Source of the DNA: Pseudomonas persica | GTDB taxonomy: Bacteria > Pseudomonadota > Gammaproteobacteria > Pseudomonadales > Pseudomonadaceae | Reading direction: 5' to 3' | DNA: 64,000 nt | Assembly (NCBI RefSeq): GCF_900291015.1 | Contig: NZ_OLKL01000039.1 | Coordinates: forward strand, 238-64,237 | In this document: one piece after another, positions 17,193-25,739 of the stretch | Layout of the letters: every line of letters begins with the position of its first letter | How positions within the stretch are numbered: the first letter of the stretch is position 1 | Notes under the pieces: generated by a model | Database searches by the model: none | What the model was told of the DNA's origin: nothing | What the model saw: only the letters and a program-made list of their open reading frames with translations | Program-made: the position numbers and the translations under genes

Positions 17193-18145
17193 AAGCAGGA
17201 TTGATCGCGGCCATCGCAGCCACCTTTTCCTGGTCGTTGCTCTATCTGTTGCCGAGCCTGATCGGGGAATACAGCACCTTTGACCTGGCGGTAGTCAGTT
17301 ATGCGTTTGCCGGCCTAGGAGCGCTTGGTGTGCTGGTCCGGTTCCGTCGACAGGTGACGACTCTGACCCTGGACGACTGGCTGACGGTCGGCCTGCTGGG
17401 CTTCCTGGGCTACATCGGCTATTTCTTCCTGATCACCAGTGCCGTTATCGCCGCTGGGCCGGTCATTCCACCGGTCATGCTGGGTTGCGTACCCATAGTC
17501 CTGGCCATCGCCGGCAATCTGCGCAGCCAGGCGATACCCTGGCGCAGTATTGCCGCCCCACTGCTGTTAGGCGCGCTGGGCATCATGATGGTCAACGCCA
17601 GCAGTTTCGAGCGCGCCAATGGGCAGGCTTCACAGCCCGCTATCATGGTGCTGGTGGGCATCTTGCTTTCCCTGCTGGCGATCGGATTCTGGACTGCCTT
17701 CGGCTTGCTCAACGAGCGCGCTCTCAGCACGCGACCGGGCATGGATCCGCTGCTCTGGTCGGCACTGCTTATCCTGATGTGCAGCATCGAAATGGTCGCC
17801 TTCCTACCCGTGGGGCTGTCCCTGAAACTTTCCAGCTTCGTGAGCCACGGCGGCACTCTTGACGGAACCTCGGCAGTGCTTTTATGTGGACTGGTACAGG
17901 GACTGGGGGCAACCCTCGGCGGTGCCTGGGCTTGGTCCATCGCGACGCGGAGCATTCCTCTAGCGCTGGGCGGGCAGTTGATCGCCAGCGAAACGCTCTA
18001 CGCCACCACCTTTGGTCTGCTGATTCAGCATCGCTGGCCATCGCCATTGGAAGCGTTGGGGACAGCAACCCTGTTCCTCGGCGTTACCATGGCCATTCGG
18101 CAGTTTTACCGTGCTGATCAACGTCGTTGTCAAGGCAGCAGTTGA
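17189..18145 (+). CDS. EamA/DMT-family transporter
   Basis: 318-residue membrane protein with ten hydrophobic helices in two EamA repeats (MKAGLIAAIAATFSWSLLYLL at the start, then a second half from about residue 155). DMT members export metabolites or drugs. Translation is coupled to the TetR gene through an ATGA overlap. The tail overlaps the convergent glutaredoxin gene by 16 bases. Confidence 0.85.
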   Translation: MKAGLIAAIAATFSWSLLYLLPSLIGEYSTFDLAVVSYAFAGLGALGVLVRFRRQVTTLTLDDWLTVGLLGFLGYIGYFFLITSAVIAAGPVIPPVMLGCVPIVLAIAGNLRSQAIPWRSIAAPLLLGALGIMMVNASSFERANGQASQPAIMVLVGILLSLLAIGFWTAFGLLNERALSTRPGMDPLLWSALLILMCSIEMVAFLPVGLSLKLSSFVSHGGTLDGTSAVLLCGLVQGLGATLGGAWAWSIATRSIPLALGGQLIASETLYATTFGLLIQHRWPSPLEALGTATLFLGVTMAIRQFYRADQRRCQGSS

Positions 18146-18408
18146 CCCTGGCGTTTGGCACCAAGCAACGCCTCGAGTCCGCCCGTACGGTCAAGGCTTG
18201 CCAGATCATCAAAACCGCCGACATGCACATCACCCACAAAAATCTGCGGGACGGTTCTGCGCCGGGATCGCTGCAGCATTTCCGCTAGATATTGCGGAGA
18301 ATCTTCAATATCGAATTCGAGGGGAATGACTCCCTTGTTCGAGAGTAGCCGCTTGGCGCTCACGCAGTAAGGGCAGTGCTGAGTGGTATAGATGGTCACT
18401 TGGCTCAT
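18130..18408 (-). CDS. glutaredoxin
   Basis: Ninety-two-residue dithiol glutaredoxin reducing disulfides with glutathione. The active site is CPYCVSAKRLL, the cis-proline loop is RRTVPQIFVGD and the GSH-binding element is HVGGFDDLASL. ATG 18408 (MSQVTIYTTQHC) is preferred over an upstream in-frame start because the domain begins here. It is probably a second copy beside the core GrxC, since neighbouring genes look accessory. Confidence 0.9.
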   Translation of the reverse strand: MSQVTIYTTQHCPYCVSAKRLLSNKGVIPLEFDIEDSPQYLAEMLQRSRRRTVPQIFVGDVHVGGFDDLASLDRTGGLEALLGAKRQGQLLP

Positions 18409-18432
18409 GGCGACCGCAGTATTGCCTCGGGG

Positions 18433-18774
18433 ATGATGGCAGGGTTGGCCCACGCTCAGCTGTCCCGCGCGCTCGTGAGTATCCACAACGAGCCACAGCG
18501 CAATTGGTCCGTGGCGGAGTTGGCGGATCGCTCAAGCATGTCGCGTGCGAGCTTTGCTGCGCACTTTCGCGAGACTGTGGGGGTCACCCCTGCGGATTAC
18601 CTGGCGAACTGGCGGATCAGCCTGACGCAGAAACGTCTGCGGGAAGGCCGCCCCATGGCATTGATTGCCGATGAAGTCGGCTACGAAAGTCCGTCTGCGC
18701 TGGCCCGCATCTTTCGTCGCAAGGTGGGCGCAAGCCCGAGGCAATGGCTGCAGCAGACACGGCACGATGCCTAA
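18433..18774 (+). pseudogene. N-terminally truncated AraC-family regulator
   Basis: Only the C-terminal double HTH remains: LSRALVSIHNEPQRNWSVAELADRSSMSRASFAAHF, then GVTPADYLANWRISLTQKRL and the second helix pair ALIADEVGYESPSALARIFRRKVGASP. Full members of this cupin-AraC group have about 300 residues, so roughly 190 N-terminal residues are missing. The sequence before it is occupied by the oppositely oriented glutaredoxin. It was perhaps once the regulator of the MDR gene downstream. Confidence 0.75.
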
Positions 18775-19012
18775 CCCAAAGCCATCCCGATTACGCCAAT
18801 GAGCGCGAGCCTATGCTCCGTGTGGAAAGCCTTGCAGGTGCTCCCGCAGAAAATCGATCACTCCACGACGCGCACGAAGATGCGCATGCTGTCGAACAGG
18901 TCCATCGCCACTGGGCCTCTTGGGGGAATAACTGATATGCAAATTTAGCTTCTTATCGGAATGGAAGAGACGGAGCAACCTGTCAGCATCCACTCAACCT
19001 GAGGTTCCCGTC

Positions 19013-20035
19013 ATGAGTCAGACCATGCTTGCCGCTATCGCCGAGTCCGCCCAGGCCCCACTGGTCGTGCGCCGCATTGCTCGACCAGTTCCTGGTACGG
19101 GGCAGGTTCTCGTCAGGGTTCACGCCGCTGGGGTCAACCCGCTCGATACCAAGATAGCCACCGGTGCCGGGGCGCACGCCCGTCAGGCGCTGCCGGCGGT
19201 GCTCGGCCTGGATCTGGCCGGCACGGTCGTCGAGCTGGGTGAGGCGGCCGAGGGCTTCACGCCTGGCCAGGAGGTCTTTGGCATGGCCGGTGGTATCGGC
19301 GGGGCCCAAGGCACCATGGCCGAGTACATCGCCGTCGATGCCCGGCTGATTGCGCCAAAGCCGCACGCACTCGGCATGCGCGAGGCGGCCGCTCTGCCTT
19401 TGGCATTTATCACCGCCTGGGAAGGTTTGGTGGATCGCGCCAACGTCCACGCCGGCCACAAAGTACTGATCCATGGCGGCGCAGGTGGGGTCGGCCAAAT
19501 GGCTGTGCAGCTGGCCAAGGCCCGTGGTGCCAAAGTCTACGCCAGCGGTTCGGCGGCCAGTCTCGACTTCATTCGCTCGCTGGGGGCCACGGCGATCGAC
19601 TACCAGGCGCAGAGCGTGGATGCCTATGTCGAGCAATATACGGCCGGGGAAGGTTTCGACATCGTCTATGACACCGTGGGAGGCAGCACACTGGATGCGT
19701 CATTCACGGCCGTGAAGCCCTATACCGGGCACGTACTCAGTTGCCTGGGTTGGGGCCAGCACAGCCTTGCGCCGCTATCGTTCAAGAACGCCACCTATTC
19801 GGGCGTGTTCACCCTGACGCCGTTGCTCACCGGCAATGGGCGCGAACACCACGGGGCCATCTTGCGTGAGGCTGCCGTACTGGCAAATGCGGGACAACTG
19901 GCGGTCCGAGTGGATCAGCAACAGTTCACACTGGATGAGGTCAACGACGCATTTCGCCAGGTCGCGGAAGGTCGCGGCAAGGGCAAAACCATAATCCAGT
20001 TGGTGAGTGATCAGGCTCTGTACGAACAGTCTTGA
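19013..20035 (+). CDS. MDR-superfamily quinone oxidoreductase/zinc-type dehydrogenase
   Basis: 340 residues with GroES-like N-domain (VLVRVHAAGVNPLDTKIATG, AVLGLDLAGTVVELG) and Rossmann domain (LIHGGAGGVGQMAVQLAK, about residue 155). The zinc-ligand cysteine and histidine pattern of alcohol dehydrogenases is absent, which points to an NADPH quinone/enone reductase. The family often reduces reactive enones; the substrate is unknown. It sits behind an AraC remnant and before a non-coding stretch. Confidence 0.88.
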   Translation: MSQTMLAAIAESAQAPLVVRRIARPVPGTGQVLVRVHAAGVNPLDTKIATGAGAHARQALPAVLGLDLAGTVVELGEAAEGFTPGQEVFGMAGGIGGAQGTMAEYIAVDARLIAPKPHALGMREAAALPLAFITAWEGLVDRANVHAGHKVLIHGGAGGVGQMAVQLAKARGAKVYASGSAASLDFIRSLGATAIDYQAQSVDAYVEQYTAGEGFDIVYDTVGGSTLDASFTAVKPYTGHVLSCLGWGQHSLAPLSFKNATYSGVFTLTPLLTGNGREHHGAILREAAVLANAGQLAVRVDQQQFTLDEVNDAFRQVAEGRGKGKTIIQLVSDQALYEQS

Positions 20036-20281
20036 GACGAAGGCCAGGCAAGGCGAAAATAGCCGAGGAAGCGGAGTGTACTGGCGGGCGGCGGTTGGTT
20101 ATGCCCCAGCGGGCGGTTGGTCCGCGACACCGCGGTAGGTGAAGCTGGCCGGGACCGAACAGGTCGCCGACTCGGTGATGGTTGGGCACTGCGCATCATC
20201 GCGACGGTGCGGCACGCCCTGGCCAAGCCGTTCCCGATCGGCGCCTGCCCCTACGGCACTGCCCGCCAGGCTCAATCGACT

Positions 20282-20405
20282 GAGCGAGCATCACCACGAG
20301 ATACACCGCTCGCGACTACGGTCGTACGCCATCACCAAGCCTCGAAAAGCTGAAGTTTCGGAACTCCCCCTCAAAGTTTCGGAACTCTCGCCTTTTCCGG
20401 CCCAT
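20282..20405 (+). pseudogene. possible 3' remnant of a second integrase with arm sites
   Basis: The flank just outside the left tRNA-Cys repeat resembles the flank just outside the right one. GCCATCACCAAGCCT (20328) matches GCCATCGCCAAGCCT (27139), the last codons of the integrase at 27.1 kb. Next come two AGTTTCGGAACT repeats about 21 bases apart, matching two AGTTTTGGGACT repeats about 22 apart. The reading frame is broken. I infer the tail of an older related element. The rest of the 20036-20669 gap shows nothing recognisable apart from the repeat. Confidence 0.4.
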
Positions 20406-20498
20406 AAAGAAAAGCCCCGCAGACGTTAATCTGCGGGGCTTTCGAATGGTGGAGGCCGAGGTCGGAATCGAACCGGCGTAGACGGATTTGCAATCCGG
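20406..20498. repeat. attL-side direct repeat (3' half of tRNA-Cys plus terminator)
   Basis: Identical to 27219-27311 except for one base (G at 20414, A at 27227). From 20450 it reads as the 3' 49 bases of tRNA-Cys on the minus strand and then diverges (GTCTCAACC instead of AGCATAACC), so no complete tRNA is present here. Confidence 0.95.
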
Positions 20499-20669
20499 TC
20501 TCAACCTGCTATTTTGTTGGGGAAAATAGATCAACCCCTTGTATCTATTGGGGTTTCCCTCATTTTCCTGCATCTTGATTCATCATCGTTTGGGACATTC
20601 AATGTCCCAGAATTGTCCCACGCTTCCTGCCGCCTATCTCCGGCGTTCTGACGACCTACTCCCAACCCC

Positions 20670-21398
20670 TTACGCCCTGAAATCAAACGCCTCTGGCGAT
20701 TGCGTCGTCACGTAGTGCGCCAGATAATTGTCCAGCACTGCTTCTGGATCATCGAGCAGACGGTAATCGGCAAAGTTACCATTCTTGACGTGGTAGACCT
20801 TCCCGTCGCACTTGCCTTCGTCAAGGAAAAGGGCATCCCCCGCATCAGTCAGCAGCCAGCAACGCAGGTAGTGCTCAGAACTCGCCTGGATGCTTTTGAC
20901 GAAATCCCTGATCACGGCCTTCTTCACCCCACGTAGCACTCGATAGCGTTCGATTGACAAGCGTCCGCTGTAAGAGAACGGGGAGTTGGTCCAATCCATG
21001 GACAGATAGGAGCGCTCGGTCAACATAAAAGACCAGAAATAGCGATACAGCTCTTTCCAACGGGGCGGCAGCATCGCACAGTTTCGCTCGAATGTAGGCC
21101 CCTCTGTTGCAAGCGTTTCGGGCGCCAGGTAGAAGAACAGGTTCAGTGTTCGCCCTTCAGCCGCCAGCGATGCTATCCAAGTACCCCTATAATTCTCGAA
21201 CAGTACTATCGGCACAGCATACTCACGCTCGATCGCCGCCACGGTACGAGGAAAGGCGGCAGCAAAGCCAGGAAACATTTCATCAACGGAGGCGCCGAGG
21301 TTATCGATCACTACGCTGCTCAAGTGCGGCCGCTGGGCTTCGCCAACATGGGCTGCGCTCGTGCACACTAAATCGTATCCATCCTTGTCAAGCATCAT
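20670..21398 (-). CDS. tandem paralogue A, unknown cytoplasmic protein
   Basis: 242 residues, no signal peptide or membrane segment, many aromatic residues (RGTWIASLAAEGRTLNLFFY, WKELYRYFWSFMLTERSYLSMDWTN). It is about 83% identical by eye to the protein at 21844, with the same length. The C-terminal part (GDALFLDEGK.DGKVYHVKN.NFADYRLL.DPEAVLDNYL) has a beta-hairpin layout faintly like SUKH/SMI1 immunity proteins; this is only a suggestion. The leader AACTCAAATAGGGATAG before a double ATG is conserved in both copies. Confidence 0.7.
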   Translation of the reverse strand: MMLDKDGYDLVCTSAAHVGEAQRPHLSSVVIDNLGASVDEMFPGFAAAFPRTVAAIEREYAVPIVLFENYRGTWIASLAAEGRTLNLFFYLAPETLATEGPTFERNCAMLPPRWKELYRYFWSFMLTERSYLSMDWTNSPFSYSGRLSIERYRVLRGVKKAVIRDFVKSIQASSEHYLRCWLLTDAGDALFLDEGKCDGKVYHVKNGNFADYRLLDDPEAVLDNYLAHYVTTQSPEAFDFRA

Positions 21399-21843
21399 CT
21401 ATCCCTATTTGAGTTCAATCTTCCGAAAGCCTGTATCGGCCGGACGAATCATTCCTCCAGCTCCGGTGTAGGGCCGGCCATGATCGGCATTAACTAGGTC
21501 TCTGTAGCCCACATTACCATGCGATTATTTTCGCGGTTTAGAGCGGTGTACAGTGCCTGTTTTCGCGGGCTTCAGCCTCCCCACACCGCACCAAAACGCA
21601 TTCATTGGCCCAAGAATTGGCCCAAGACTTCAGGTGGAAATCCAGGCGTACACCAGGTGCGGCTCAACGGATTTCAAGACCGTGTGGTAAACAGCCAATC
21701 CATGCATCCCGCAAGGCAAAATCGATTCCAAAACAAAGACGAAACGGCACGGCTACAGGCCGCATACTGCAAGGGTAGCCATTTCAGTTTTGGAATCGTT
21801 TTTCGCCCTCCTTCGGCGCTCTGCCGACCTACTCCCAACCCCT

Positions 21844-22572
21844 TTACGTCCTGAAGTCAAATCCTTTTTGTGACTGCGTCGTCACGTAGTGCGCCAAGTA
21901 GTGGTCCAGCACAGTTTCCGGATCATTGAGCACCCGGTAATCGGCAAAGTTATCGTCCTTGACGTGATAGACCTTCCCGTCGCGCTTTTCTTCGTCAAGA
22001 AACAGGGCATCGCCCGCATCAGTCAACAGCCAGCAACGCAAATAGTGCTCGGAGTTCGCCTGGATGCCTTTGACGAAATCCCTGATCACGGCCTTCTTCA
22101 CCCCACGCAACACTCGATAGCGTTCGATTGACAGACGTCCGCTGTAGGAAAACGGGGTGTTGGTCCAATCAATGGACAGATAGGAATCCTCGGTCAGCAT
22201 AAAAGAATCGAAATAGCGATACAGCTCCTTCCAACGGGGCGGCAGCATCGCACATTTTCTTTCGAACTCTGCCCCCTCTGCTACAAGTGTTTCGGGTATC
22301 GGGTAGAAGAATAGGTTTAGCGCGCGCCCTTCAGCCGCAAGCGACGCTATCCAAGTACCCTGAAAACGCCTGCACAGCACTATCGCCACCGCATATTCCC
22401 GCTCGATAGCCGCAACGGTATGAGGAAAGGATGCGGCAAAGCCGCGAAACATTTCGCCAACGGATGCGCCAAGCCCATCGATTACCACGCTGTTCAGGCG
22501 CGCTCGCTGGGCCTCCCCGACATCGACAGCGCTCGTGCACACTAAATCGTACCCATCCTTGTCAAGCATCAT
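21844..22572 (-). CDS. tandem paralogue B, unknown cytoplasmic protein
   Basis: 242 residues, paralogue of the preceding entry. Substitutions cluster in the N-terminal and central thirds (VLFENYRG versus VLCRRFQG; YLAPETLATEG versus YPIPETLVAEG), while SGRLSIERYRVLRGVKKAVIRDFVK is unchanged. The duplicated segment includes leader and trailing sequence with an offset of 1174 bases. The 445-base gap between the copies carries no other gene. Function unknown; see the immunity-type suggestion for copy A. Confidence 0.7.
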   Translation of the reverse strand: MMLDKDGYDLVCTSAVDVGEAQRARLNSVVIDGLGASVGEMFRGFAASFPHTVAAIEREYAVAIVLCRRFQGTWIASLAAEGRALNLFFYPIPETLVAEGAEFERKCAMLPPRWKELYRYFDSFMLTEDSYLSIDWTNTPFSYSGRLSIERYRVLRGVKKAVIRDFVKGIQANSEHYLRCWLLTDAGDALFLDEEKRDGKVYHVKDDNFADYRVLNDPETVLDHYLAHYVTTQSQKGFDFRT

Positions 22573-22702
22573 CTATCCCTATTTGAGTTCCACTTACAGA
22601 AAGCCTGTATCGGCCGGACGTACCCTTTCTCCAGTTCAGGCATAAGCGCGACCAGATCGGGTTTGAGCGCCCACCACTACACCATCCGTCTATGGGAAAC
22701 GC

Positions 22703-23188
22703 TTAGGCGGTACAGAGCTCCAGGGTGCGTTCGTAAATAGCTTCGTCTCGAGTGATCAGAAGCAGGCTTGGGCATGCGCCTAATAGGGCGTGCTCAGGTT
22801 GCAGTTCTTCAATTTGCGACCAGAACTCGTCGGCCTCGACGCCATCGGCGAAAGGTTGAAACGCAATAGCGCTTCTGAATTTCGAGAGCTTCGTCCAGTT
22901 TGGCGTCCGCTCGAAGATGTACCACTCATCAAAGCCAGGCGTGGGTAGTTGAGCGATATCCGTGATCAGCGGACTGAGCACTAGGTCACCAACACATTCC
23001 CAGCCGAGCTCAATCTCAGCAGCGCTAAGGTTATATCGCGCGCTATCGGACCAAGCAATTGCTACATAGCGGCCCATTACGACCTGAGGAAGTTGGCGAA
23101 CGAAAGTGCCCAAGTTGACGTCGCATCCACTGTTCCAGTCAAGCGTGCGGTAGTCACCGTGTGCACCGGTGCGGAGTTCGGTTTCCAT
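22703..23188 (-). CDS. unknown soluble island protein
   Basis: 161 residues starting METELRTGAHGDYRTLDW, acidic, no membrane segment. Recognisable blocks are VVMGRYVAIAWSDSARYN, PTPGFDEWYIFERTPNW and ALLGACPSLLLITRDEAIYERTLELC, which do not match a family I know. ATG 23188 is chosen; an in-frame TTG lies at 23248. It is downstream of the 242-residue pair's promoter region on the same strand and may belong to the same cargo block. Confidence 0.55.
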   Translation of the reverse strand: METELRTGAHGDYRTLDWNSGCDVNLGTFVRQLPQVVMGRYVAIAWSDSARYNLSAAEIELGWECVGDLVLSPLITDIAQLPTPGFDEWYIFERTPNWTKLSKFRSAIAFQPFADGVEADEFWSQIEELQPEHALLGACPSLLLITRDEAIYERTLELCTA

Positions 23189-23322
23189 ATGTACCCCAGA
23201 GTGAATTAGCGATGACGCAGGTGCCAGGACCTCCTGTCCATATGACAAGGAACCAGCTTATTCGCCTGCGCTGCGGATGTAGGGCCGGGCTTGCCGGCGA
23301 TGGGCCGGTAAGTACCCGGCAC

Positions 23323-23604
23323 TCAGGGTCTGCTAAGCGTCGATTGTCGTAAATGGCGACCGGCTGCTTTCGCCCCATAGCCATTGTTCGCAGCAAGAAG
23401 CCAAGATGACTCCTCATGCGCCCACAACCTTGCTGACTCGACGATCTCCAGCATGTCGACCAGATCGCCATCATCGACCTCCCGGCGGCGGCGAGCGGCA
23501 TAGGCCATCTCACTGAGCACTGCCGCGCGCCCATCGGGATCCTCGAGCAGGGCCACCTGGTCGTCCAGTTCGGACACCCAGGCCTGTGGTAGCCCGCCCA
23601 TCAT
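23323..23604 (-). CDS. small SOS-operon protein, unknown
   Basis: Ninety-three residues (MMGGLPQAWVSELDDQVALLED...), helical, with the motif VDMLEIVESARLWAHEESSWLLA. Its ATG overlaps the stop of the 97-residue gene upstream (ATGA type), so the two are translated together. The only promoter signal before the pair is the LexA box at 23908. The role is unknown; the pair resembles prophage-associated small genes near SOS peptidases. Confidence 0.65.
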   Translation of the reverse strand: MMGGLPQAWVSELDDQVALLEDPDGRAAVLSEMAYAARRRREVDDGDLVDMLEIVESARLWAHEESSWLLAANNGYGAKAAGRHLRQSTLSRP

Positions 23605-23894
23605 TCCTTTCTGCACCACCACGACTGCGCATACAACACACCGTCGATCTCTTCTATCCCGTTGATGTTGATACCAAGCTGGGCCATGCCGTTGACCTTG
23701 GCGTCGTGCAGCCGGGGGATGATGTCGGCCCCGGGTGAAGGGTTGAACACCCACGCCTGGGTCGACACCCGGCCCAACGGCTCACTGTGGTGATCACCGA
23801 CGTGGATGTCGGCCCGCAGGGGCTGGATCTTCCCGATCTGATTCGAAGGGATGGCCACGCCATTCACGCGGCGACGAACGAGGAGGAAGTACAT
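23601..23894 (-). CDS. small LexA-controlled protein, unknown
   Basis: Ninety-seven residues (MYFLLVRRRVNGVAIPSNQIGK...SWWCRKE), largely beta-strand in composition. AGGTG lies five bases before the ATG. The LexA box begins only 14 bases upstream, so transcription and repression signals overlap the leader. It is the first gene of a two-gene leftward operon, divergent from the SOS peptidase. Confidence 0.65.
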   Translation of the reverse strand: MYFLLVRRRVNGVAIPSNQIGKIQPLRADIHVGDHHSEPLGRVSTQAWVFNPSPGADIIPRLHDAKVNGMAQLGININGIEEIDGVLYAQSWWCRKE

Positions 23895-23907
23895 GCTGCA
23901 CCTAATA

Positions 23908-23923
23908 CTGTATATAGATACAG
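23908..23923. promoter_or_regulatory. LexA box (SOS operator)
   Basis: CTGTATATAGATACAG matches the CTGT-N8-ACAG LexA consensus exactly. It sits in a longer palindrome with perfect ten-base arms AATACTGTAT and ATACAGTATT. It lies between the leftward two-gene operon and the rightward SOS peptidase and could control both. Confidence 0.85.
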
Positions 23924-24002
23924 TATTTCGGCATCGAAAAACGCAAACCCGCCAGTACCGCTCGGCGGACTATGCTTGTTTGCTCTGGCAGGAGGGCGGC
24001 GC

Positions 24003-24668
24003 ATGTGTGGAAGGCTGAGCCAGTACCGAGGCATACATGACTTCGTTGAAACCCTGAGCCTGCCCGAGGCATGGCGGAACAACGTCGGCGACCAGCCGCT
24101 TGGCCGGTACAACGTCGCGCCGACCACGCCGGTGGCAGTGCTGCGGGTTGATGATGCAGGCCCGCGGGCAGACCTGGTGAGGTGGGGATGGCGACCGCAT
24201 TGGGCGACCGACCGTGCTGCGCCGATCAATGCCCGGGTCGAGAAGGTAGCGCACGGCCCATTCTTTCGAGCGATCTGGCCGCACCGGGCCATCACGCCCA
24301 TCGACGGCTGGTATGAATGGGTCGATGAAGGTGGCCCGAAGAAGCAGCCGTACTACATCCGGCGCCGTGACGGCTGCCCTGCCCTATGCGCCAGCATCGG
24401 ACAGTTCACCGGCGGCGAGCATGACGGGTTCGTCATTATCACCGCCGATGCCCAAGGTGGCATGGTCGATGTGCATGACCGCAGGCCTGTCGTATTGTCG
24501 CCAGAACTGGCCTACGAGTGGATTGGAGCAGGAATGCCAAGCGAGCATGCCGAGCAACTGGTGCTCAACCTGGGCGAACCGGCCGATGCCTTCGAGTGGT
24601 ACCGGGTTAGCACGGCCGTTGGCAATGTGCGCAACCAAGGCGCCGAGCTGATTGAGCCGCTTCAATGA
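24003..24668 (+). CDS. SOS response-associated peptidase (YedK/HMCES family)
   Basis: 221 residues. The catalytic Cys2 follows the initiator Met (MCGRLSQY), as required for the thiazolidine cross-link to abasic DNA. Other conserved parts are GRYNVAPTTPVAVL, the asparagine in PINARVEKV, the glutamate in DGWYEWVD and the histidine in DVHDRRPVVL. It protects abasic sites in single-stranded DNA. ATG 24003 is fixed by the Cys2 rule. The LexA box is 80 bases upstream. This is probably a prophage-borne copy. Confidence 0.92.
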   Translation: MCGRLSQYRGIHDFVETLSLPEAWRNNVGDQPLGRYNVAPTTPVAVLRVDDAGPRADLVRWGWRPHWATDRAAPINARVEKVAHGPFFRAIWPHRAITPIDGWYEWVDEGGPKKQPYYIRRRDGCPALCASIGQFTGGEHDGFVIITADAQGGMVDVHDRRPVVLSPELAYEWIGAGMPSEHAEQLVLNLGEPADAFEWYRVSTAVGNVRNQGAELIEPLQ

Positions 24669-24730
24669 AGAAGCGGCAACTCCTTCCCGCGCGCTTTGGC
24701 GATGACCCGAAGCTGGTAATCGGATACCAC

Positions 24731-24898
24731 CTAAAACAGCGACTCGGCCAACAGACGCAGGCGCTCGATTTCTTCAGGCGGCGCGCCACGGTCCTTGGCC
24801 TGGTGGTACTCCCGCATGGCGTCGATGGCCTGCTGAACCAGCGGCTCGCCGGCCTTGACTATTCCGATAAAGGTGCGCTTGTTCAATGGAACCACCAT
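24731..24898 (-). CDS. small phage-type hypothetical protein
   Basis: Fifty-five residues (MVVPLNKRTFIGIVKAGEPL...LLAESLF), mostly helical. ATG 24898 is preferred over an upstream in-frame start at 24967. It converges on the SOS peptidase gene. Short proteins of this look are frequent in Pseudomonas prophages. Function unknown. Confidence 0.55.
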   Translation of the reverse strand: MVVPLNKRTFIGIVKAGEPLVQQAIDAMREYHQAKDRGAPPEEIERLRLLAESLF

Positions 24899-24984
24899 CT
24901 TGATACAGTATAATTCACTGATAACGATCAGTTTGTCAGAGACACTTCTTTTTTGCCAAGCGAGCAACCAATTAGGACGTCCCC

Positions 24985-25729
24985 ATGCTTCCGCAATTCA
25001 GCCAGAACGAAATACAAACAGCCAGCGAAAATGTCGGCGGAGAAGTACTCACACGATACATTTACACAAACAGAAGCTGCCCTGTAGTAGATCTTACCTC
25101 GACAAAAATTGGCAAAACCTGCGCAGGTTTGCAGATGATCATCAAGGATCTAGATTTGGTTGAAGCCTCAATTAACACCGCCGGACCTCTGTTAATCAAA
25201 ACTCTTCTTGGGCCAACCCCACAGGGATTCAATATTACCGACCACAACCACATCATACTTTGGTCACTATATTCCTCTGCCATTATAACATACGCAAAAT
25301 GCTTTACCGCAGCCAATGAGCGCGATGTAAAACTGGATGTTAGCGATTTTAACAAAATAGACCCCCCCTGGATTACCACCACTGAAGGAACTTCATAAAA
25401 AAATATGGCGCCTGCGGAATGACTGGATTGCTCATGGCGGAAAAAACGACCTTGAGAGAGGAAAATCTCTAGCCCTTTTTGACCCTTTAGACCCAAGAAA
25501 AAGAGAGCCCACCGTGCTTTTTCATTCTCGCTACAGCGCCATACCATCGTTGGAAAATCTCGACGATTTGCAGGCTGTGACACTCAGCGCTCGAAGTATC
25601 GCCAAACACAAGCTCGAACGTGGAGAAATTCACCTTCGAAAAATGGAACTAAGCGGTCCTAAACTGGAAGAGCACATTAAATCTTCGGATGAATTTGTAC
25701 ACTTTAAGATTCCGCAATATAACCCATAG
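24985..25729 (+). pseudogene. HEPN-like protein gene with frameshift at a C7 tract
   Basis: The first frame (24985-25398) encodes 137 residues ending soon after DFNKIDPP. The downstream frame, shifted by one base at CCCCCCC (25362-25368), continues GLPPLKELHKKIWRLRNDWIAHGG...QYNP to 25729. One C fewer would restore a protein of about 247 residues. LRNDWIAH has the R-N-X4-H pattern of HEPN ribonuclease domains, preceded by a hydrophobic helix HIILWSLYSSAIITYAKCF. It is AT-richer than its surroundings. It could be a defence or toxin gene switched off or phase-variable; that is inference. Confidence 0.65.
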
Positions 25730-25739
25730 AGGTAGTACC

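Noticed and set aside
20448..20520. Second tRNA-Cys gene
   Set aside because: Only the 3' 49 bases match; the 5' half is absent, so it is the attL fragment.
24902..24917. Second LexA-like site near ATACAGTATAATTCACTG
   Set aside because: Only one half-site matches; the other arm lacks the CTGT/ACAG partner at the right distance.
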